From: an uncultured SAR324 cluster bacterium
Lineage (GTDB): Bacteria > SAR324 > NAC60-12
Length of the DNA stretch: 28,185 nt
NCBI GenBank assembly: GCA_902562015.1
Contig: CACERX010000016.1
Location: 1-28,185 of the forward strand
Reading direction: 5' to 3'
Shown piece after piece: positions 23,981 to 28,185 of the stretch. The translations under genes were made by a program, and so were the position numbers. Position 1 is the first letter of the stretch. Each line of letters opens with the position of its first letter. The notes under the pieces are model-generated. The model searched no databases, was not told the DNA's origin, and saw only the letters and a list, made by a program, of their open reading frames with translations.

Positions 23981-24811
23981 TCAACCAAGTTTAAGAAGAT
24001 AGTAAAAAACTGGAGCTGCAAGCATGTGTCCGTCAATTCTGTCTAGTATGCCTCCATGACCGGGGAGGATCTTCCCTGAATCCTTGACATTACAGAGCCG
24101 CTTAATCTTTGATTCAATTAAATCCCCAAATTGTCCTACTACTGCCAAGACCATAGCTAGCAGCATACCGTAAACCCAGAACATAGACATTACAATCTCT
24201 CCAAAAACTGCCCCTACGAGGCCTCCACCAACAACACCAAAAAAACTTCCTTCCCAGGTTTTTTTTGGGCTTATGGAAGGAGCAAGCATTGATTTACCGA
24301 ATTTCTTTCCTCCAAAATATGCAAAAATGTCACTGAAGCTAATTACGAACAAAAGATAGAAAAGTAGGGACTTTCCCCCGGGGAGCTCTCTGATCAGTGT
24401 CATGTGCGCAAGGCTCCAGATTATCCAGACCATGCCGAATAAACCGAATCCCAAAGGAGTAAATTTTGAGAGCTCATTTTTTGGTGCAAAAACTAATTCA
24501 AAAATTATCCATCCTGCAACGCTGATCAAAAATGTTGCATGAAGGACTGACTCACCTCCCAGTGCACCAAGCCCCATCAGAACAGCAGCAGAGGGCAGCA
24601 ACCATTCTGGGAGCAAAATTGTGGAATCGCTGTTGTCTTCATTCCCAGCCAACATGGTAGTAAGTTCATACGCTCCAATAAATGCAAGTACAAGAACAAC
24701 AAGTCCTAGAATAAAAGTTGGTGCCAGTACGACTAATGCTATACCTGTGGCAAGTGGAATTCCGGTTCTAACCCTTTTGGTCAATTCAGAAGAGGATGAG
24801 GCTTCATTCAT
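23981..24811 (-). CDS. cdsA: Phosphatidate cytidylyltransferase (CDP-diacylglycerol synthase)
   Basis: Makes CDP-diacylglycerol from phosphatidic acid and CTP for phospholipid synthesis. A 276-residue polytopic membrane protein with several hydrophobic helices from about 17 on. The C-terminal signature is clear: SPKKTWEGSFFG, then GDLIESKIKR and VKDSGKILPGHGGILDRIDG. The usual Asp-Ser after ILDR is Asp-Gly here, a minor change. It starts 8 bases after uppS, so the two genes are surely cotranscribed. No Shine-Dalgarno sequence is visible before the ATG. Confidence 0.95.
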   Translation of the reverse strand: MNEASSSSELTKRVRTGIPLATGIALVVLAPTFILGLVVLVLAFIGAYELTTMLAGNEDNSDSTILLPEWLLPSAAVLMGLGALGGESVLHATFLISVAGWIIFELVFAPKNELSKFTPLGFGLFGMVWIIWSLAHMTLIRELPGGKSLLFYLLFVISFSDIFAYFGGKKFGKSMLAPSISPKKTWEGSFFGVVGGGLVGAVFGEIVMSMFWVYGMLLAMVLAVVGQFGDLIESKIKRLCNVKDSGKILPGHGGILDRIDGHMLAAPVFYYLLKLG

Positions 24812-24819
24812 AGAATTTA

Positions 24820-25638
24820 TTAAGGTTTAAACTTCAGTAAGTCTGTTTTTTTTGATTTGTCTGAAACAATACGTGAAACTTGTTTTTTTGATTTGGAAAT
24901 TAAATCGGAAGAGGTAGTTCCACCCATACGTCGTTTTCTGTTTTGGTACTCTAAAATTGCTTTATGTAAATCTTCTTTGTTGAAGTCGGGCCAAAGAACT
25001 TCAGTAAAATAGAATTCCGCGTATGCTGCCTGCCAAATCAAAAAATTTGAAAGTCTCAATTCCCCACTGGTTCGGATTATCAAGTCAGGGTCTGGCAACC
25101 CTGCAGTGTAAGTGTATGCAGAAATTAATTTTTCATCAATATTATCTGGCTGCAGTTCTCCTTTTTTCACCAACTTAGAGATATTGCGCAGCGCACGTGA
25201 TATTTCATCTCGGCCACCGTAATTAAGTGCTAAGTTCAAAAGTAATCCTGTTTTTTTAGAAGTGGAATTAAGTGCATTACTCAAACGTTCCTGAAGAAAA
25301 TCAGGCAATTTATTCCTGTCACCAATCAGCTGAAAACGCACATTATTTTCAAGCATTGTGTGAAGCTCTTTTTCCAAAAATTCATAAAAAAGCTCCATCA
25401 AGTCAGAAACTTCTTTTTTGGGTCTTTGCCAGTTTTCTGTTGAGAATGCAAACAAAGTAAGGACATTTAATCCAATCTCTGCTGCAGCCTCGACACTAGC
25501 ACGCACAGCATTAACGGCACTGCGGTGACCATGTATCCTCGGCATATTACGTTCTGCTGCCCAGCGACCATTTCCATCCATGATTATACCGATATGCTGA
25601 GGCAAAGACTTTGGGTCAATTTTTTCTAAAAAACTCAT
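24820..25638 (-). CDS. uppS: Undecaprenyl diphosphate synthase (cis-prenyltransferase)
   Basis: Condenses isopentenyl diphosphate onto farnesyl diphosphate to give the C55 carrier lipid for cell-wall synthesis. The motif IIMDGNGRWA (18-27) carries the essential Asp21; FAFSTENWQRP, LNYGGRDEI, DLIIRTSGELRLSNF and WPDF follow in the expected order. The 272 residues are somewhat longer than the usual 240-250 because of a basic C-terminal tail of about 30 residues (SKSKKQVSRIVSDKSKKTD), which is not part of the fold. It heads the uppS-cdsA pair, 90 bases downstream of rsmD. Confidence 0.96.
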   Translation of the reverse strand: MSFLEKIDPKSLPQHIGIIMDGNGRWAAERNMPRIHGHRSAVNAVRASVEAAAEIGLNVLTLFAFSTENWQRPKKEVSDLMELFYEFLEKELHTMLENNVRFQLIGDRNKLPDFLQERLSNALNSTSKKTGLLLNLALNYGGRDEISRALRNISKLVKKGELQPDNIDEKLISAYTYTAGLPDPDLIIRTSGELRLSNFLIWQAAYAEFYFTEVLWPDFNKEDLHKAILEYQNRKRRMGGTTSSDLISKSKKQVSRIVSDKSKKTDLLKFKP

Positions 25639-25728
25639 TGTGTTTATAGTTAAAATTTTAGCAAAGCATACTCGTTTAAGGCTATGATACTAGCGGAGTC
25701 AAGGCAAGATTATTGTGTTTCTCCAAAA

Positions 25729-26286
25729 TCACTGCTTGCGTAAAATATCAAGTTTGACTGATCCATAGCGACGATGTTTAAGCAGAACTAAATCTTCCGG
25801 AAAAAATATTTCTCTGGCTTGATTTGACTCAACCACGATTAATGATCCTGCACGTATAGATGGAAGAACGTTGACCTTGTTCAGAATCAGTTCATATTCA
25901 TCTCCGAAAAATGGGGGATCAAGAAAAATCACACACGGATGTCCTGGATCTGTAAATCTGGAAAGCCATTGTGAGGAACTATCTTTAGTAAGTTCAAAGC
26001 AGTTTTGTTCTAGAGAGATTGAATCTATGTTCTGTTTAAGAACGGACATGTTTTTTCGAGATGTTTCTATAAAAATTACTTTCTTTGCTCCACGGCTCAA
26101 AGCTTCAATTCCAAGAGCACCGGTTCCAGCGTAAAGATCAAGAAATATCATGCTTTTAAAGTCCGCTAGAGCAGAAAGCATATTAAACAATCCCTCCCTA
26201 ACCTGATCAGAAGAAGGCCTAATATCAATTCCCTGTGGAACTTTCAGTTTTCTTCCTCTATATTTACCTGCAATAATTCGAATCAC
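25729..26286 (-). CDS. rsmD: 16S rRNA (guanine966-N2)-methyltransferase
   Basis: Methylates G966 of 16S rRNA. The 185 residues match the family length. It starts MIRIIAGKYRGRKLKVP, has RPSSDQVREGLFNML (23-37), the SAM-binding loop LDLYAGTGALGIEALSRGA (49-67), and the catalytic motif DPPF at 123-126. The gene is divergent from folK with 82 bases between the starts and precedes uppS on the same strand. Confidence 0.95.
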   Translation of the reverse strand: MIRIIAGKYRGRKLKVPQGIDIRPSSDQVREGLFNMLSALADFKSMIFLDLYAGTGALGIEALSRGAKKVIFIETSRKNMSVLKQNIDSISLEQNCFELTKDSSSQWLSRFTDPGHPCVIFLDPPFFGDEYELILNKVNVLPSIRAGSLIVVESNQAREIFFPEDLVLLKHRRYGSVKLDILRKQ

Positions 26287-26368
26287 TTTTTGATATGATT
26301 TTGCTTCTGTTTGCGAGTCACTAAGATTGTGATACTCTCATAGAAAAATATTTTTTGGAGAAGAAAGA

Positions 26369-26875
26369 ATGTCGGCTAAAGCTGTTTTAGTGCATCTCGG
26401 ATTGGGGAGCAACTTGGGGGACCGCAAGGAATTCCTAAGCATGGCGTGCAACTATTTGAGTTCTGAGGTTATAACTGGATTTCGTGCATCATCAATTTAC
26501 GAAAGTGAGCCTCTGTTGAAGATGAAGCAGTCCAAATATTTCAATATGGTGGTCTGTGGTTTGACTGTTCTTTCACCTAAAGATTTACTTAAAAAATGTC
26601 AGCAGATTGAAATTAGTTTGGGTCGTATCCGCAAGGAGCGCTGGAGTTCTAGAGAGATTGATATCGATATTCTCAGTTACGGCAAGAGAACAATCAATAA
26701 AGATAATTTGGTAATTCCTCACCCGGAAATTGAGAATCGCAGTTTTGTTTTGATGCCGATGCTTGAATTAAGTCCGGAATGGCTGCATCCTAAAAATGGA
26801 ATTACGGTCAATGAACTTTGGGAAAACTGGCTTCTAAAGTATGGAGGCCAAGAACCCTTGCTTGTGAATACATAA
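26369..26875 (+). CDS. folK: 2-amino-4-hydroxy-6-hydroxymethyldihydropteridine diphosphokinase
   Basis: Transfers pyrophosphate from ATP to 6-hydroxymethyl-dihydropterin in folate synthesis. The 168 residues carry GLGSNLGDR (11-19), the pterin-binding region YESEPLL, and the HPPK signature RWSSREIDIDIL (91-102) with two Mg-binding Asp residues, followed by IPHPEIENRSFVLMPM. GGAGAAG precedes the ATG (26357-26363). Other folate genes (folB, folP) are not adjacent. It converges on the small lipoprotein gene. Confidence 0.95.
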   Translation: MSAKAVLVHLGLGSNLGDRKEFLSMACNYLSSEVITGFRASSIYESEPLLKMKQSKYFNMVVCGLTVLSPKDLLKKCQQIEISLGRIRKERWSSREIDIDILSYGKRTINKDNLVIPHPEIENRSFVLMPMLELSPEWLHPKNGITVNELWENWLLKYGGQEPLLVNT

Positions 26876-26917
26876 TCATAAAACCAGTTGACGTCTATAA
26901 ACTGTTCAAACTCATTT

Positions 26918-27130
26918 TTATAGTCGACGACTAACTCCGAAGCCAAAGGTGAAGCGGGAGTCTCCTCCTCGCTGACGCAGCCCAGTTTCGCAGGTAGCCA
27001 CCGCTTCCTCAGTGCTAAATTTGGCACAATCAGGATGAGTCATTACACCTGCTTTACTCATTACGGGTTCCACCGATGAACATGCTGATAGAAGTATTCC
27101 TGTAATTAAAGTGAATAAAAAAATACGCAA
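26918..27130 (-). CDS. Small predicted lipoprotein of unknown function
   Basis: A 70-residue protein with a textbook lipoprotein signal: Arg2, a hydrophobic core, and the lipobox LLSAC with Cys17 followed by SS, which favours outer-membrane sorting. The mature part has only two more cysteines, Cys34 (HPDC) and Cys47 (ATCETGLRQRGG), which could form a disulfide. The start is a TTG at 27130; GAGG (plus-strand cctc 27136-27139) lies 5 bases ahead of it. No function is recognised. It sits between malate synthase (downstream reading end at 27168) and folK. Confidence 0.72.
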   Translation of the reverse strand: MRIFLFTLITGILLSACSSVEPVMSKAGVMTHPDCAKFSTEEAVATCETGLRQRGGDSRFTFGFGVSRRL

Positions 27131-27167
27131 ATAAACCTCACTTAGAATGAAGAGTTTATCTAATTTT

Positions 27168-28185
27168 TCAGTCTAGTTGATTGTATGCCCTGATTGTTAG
27201 AAATTCCTCAAATTCATTTTGCGTGACCAGAGTAAGAAACAACTCCGTTGCCTGATTAGTTTTCTCCTCATCATAGGCATCGCCATATACTTCGCATATT
27301 TTAGCAAGTTCTTCAGGTACCATGCTTTTCACCATCTCAATAGTGATCTTGCGTCCATCATCAAGAATTCCATCAGGATGTTTGCACCATTGCCAGACCT
27401 GAGACCTTGAGATTTCTGCAGTTGCAGCGTCTTCCATCAGGTTGAAAATAGCTACTGCGCCAGTGCCATTGAGCCACGCAGATATATATTGAATACCTAC
27501 ACTGATGTTATTGCGCAGACCATCTTCAGTTATTTTACCTCCTGGAATTTGAAAATTAAGCAACATCTCAGAGGATACTTGAACATCCTCACGCATTTTG
27601 TGCATTTGGTTTACATGTCCAGTTTCAAAAGCATTGCTGAATACTTCAGTGCAAACCTTAACAAGGTCAGGATGTGCCACCCATGAACCATCGAATCCGT
27701 CATTAGCCTCGCGCTCTTTATCTTGTCGTACTTTTTCCAGAGCAATCCGGTTGACTTCCTGGTCACGACGGCTTGGAATGAAAGCAGCCATTCCCCCAAT
27801 TGCTAGGGTACCTCTCGTGTGACAGGTTTTCACCAGCAATTCAGTATACGCCCTCATCAAAGGAGCAGTCATGGTAACTTGAGCTCTGTCAGGCCATATA
27901 AAATCGGGTAAGTTACGGAATTTCTTTATAGCACTGAACATATAATCCCAACGTCCGGCATTGATTCCGGACATATGCCTTCGTAATTCGTAAATAATTT
28001 CTTCCATCTCAAACGCTGCTAAAATAGTTTCTAGCAAAACAGTAGCCTTGATGGTACCAATTTTTACACCAAGTTCATCTTCTGAAAAAGTGAAGACTTC
28101 ATCCCACAAACGCGCTTCCAGGTGATTTTCCAGTTTAGGCAGATAAAAATACGGTCCGGTACCTTTTTCCAGTGTACGTTTGATA
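27168..28185 (-). CDS. aceB: Malate synthase A, C-terminal part (cut by right edge)
   Basis: Condenses glyoxylate with acetyl-CoA to malate in the glyoxylate shunt. About 338 residues are visible and the frame stays open to the right edge, starting with TGPYFYLPKLENHLEARLWD, a conserved block; a TTG at 28109 is not the real start. Other malate synthase A motifs are GINAGRWDYMFSAIKKF, MTAPLMRAYTELLVKTCH, GGMAAFIPSR, WVAHPDLV and the C-terminal WQWCKHPDGILDDGR. Isocitrate lyase would lie outside the window. The shunt would allow growth on the acetyl-CoA that the acetoin-type complex produces, but this connection is inference. Confidence 0.95.
   Translation of the reverse strand, partial: IKRTLEKGTGPYFYLPKLENHLEARLWDEVFTFSEDELGVKIGTIKATVLLETILAAFEMEEIIYELRRHMSGINAGRWDYMFSAIKKFRNLPDFIWPDRAQVTMTAPLMRAYTELLVKTCHTRGTLAIGGMAAFIPSRRDQEVNRIALEKVRQDKEREANDGFDGSWVAHPDLVKVCTEVFSNAFETGHVNQMHKMREDVQVSSEMLLNFQIPGGKITEDGLRNNISVGIQYISAWLNGTGAVAIFNLMEDAATAEISRSQVWQWCKHPDGILDDGRKITIEMVKSMVPEELAKICEVYGDAYDEEKTNQATELFLTLVTQNEFEEFLTIRAYNQLD

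Noticed and set aside
26885..26933. Imperfect inverted repeat between folK and the lipoprotein gene as a bidirectional terminator
   Set aside because: It has three mismatches and a loop of about 15 bases, with no T-run on either side, and one arm is inside the lipoprotein coding sequence.
26719..27027. 102-codon minus-strand frame overlapping folK and the lipoprotein gene
   Set aside because: It overlaps two better supported genes in other frames and has no recognisable motif or start signal.

Overview
The window is AT-rich DNA from a Gram-negative bacterium. This follows from a TolC-type outer-membrane exporter with its periplasmic adaptor, a site-2 protease of the RseP type, a lipobox lipoprotein and a UppS/CdsA/Dxr envelope-precursor block. 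Many genes lack a clear Shine-Dalgarno sequence. The gene mix would suit a free-living, probably marine proteobacterium, perhaps of a delta-like or SAR324-like lineage. The taxonomy is inference only. I see no rRNA, tRNA, CRISPR array or insertion sequence.

Left part (1-5.8 kb): an export pair (TolC-like protein cut by the left edge, then an HlyD-like adaptor) converges on hemH (ferrochelatase with an internal cysteine cluster). Next come argJ and a divergent GspF/PilC-type secretion or pilus membrane protein.

Central sugar region (5.9-16.6 kb): a fructokinase-like PfkB gene is broken by a 10-G homopolymer. Facing it is a minus-strand block. Read in its own direction, that block is a divergent shikimate-dehydrogenase-like enzyme, 3-hexulose-6-phosphate synthase, 6-phospho-3-hexuloisomerase, a sugar-type substrate-binding protein, two unusually long permeases and a MalK/UgpC-type ATPase. 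A strong intercistronic hairpin separates the binding protein from the first permease. A phytanoyl-CoA-dioxygenase-like (Fe(II)/2-oxoglutarate) gene is divergent from the block across a 347-base intergenic region. One reading is import of a sugar-like or methylated compound, oxidative demethylation, and capture of the formaldehyde as fructose 6-phosphate. This is a hypothesis.

Right-centre (15.6-20.8 kb): an acetoin-dehydrogenase-type operon (E1 alpha, E1 beta, and an E2-like protein with lipoyl, E3-binding and alpha/beta-hydrolase domains) ends in an intact second PfkB kinase. Upstream on the same strand is a cupin-type glucose-6-phosphate isomerase, which would interconvert the fructose 6-phosphate made by the hexulose and fructokinase enzymes.

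Right part (20.9-28.2 kb): housekeeping genes on the minus strand (rsmD, uppS, cdsA, dxr, rseP, with a 416-base gap before rseP), folK on the plus strand, a small lipoprotein, and malate synthase A cut by the right edge.
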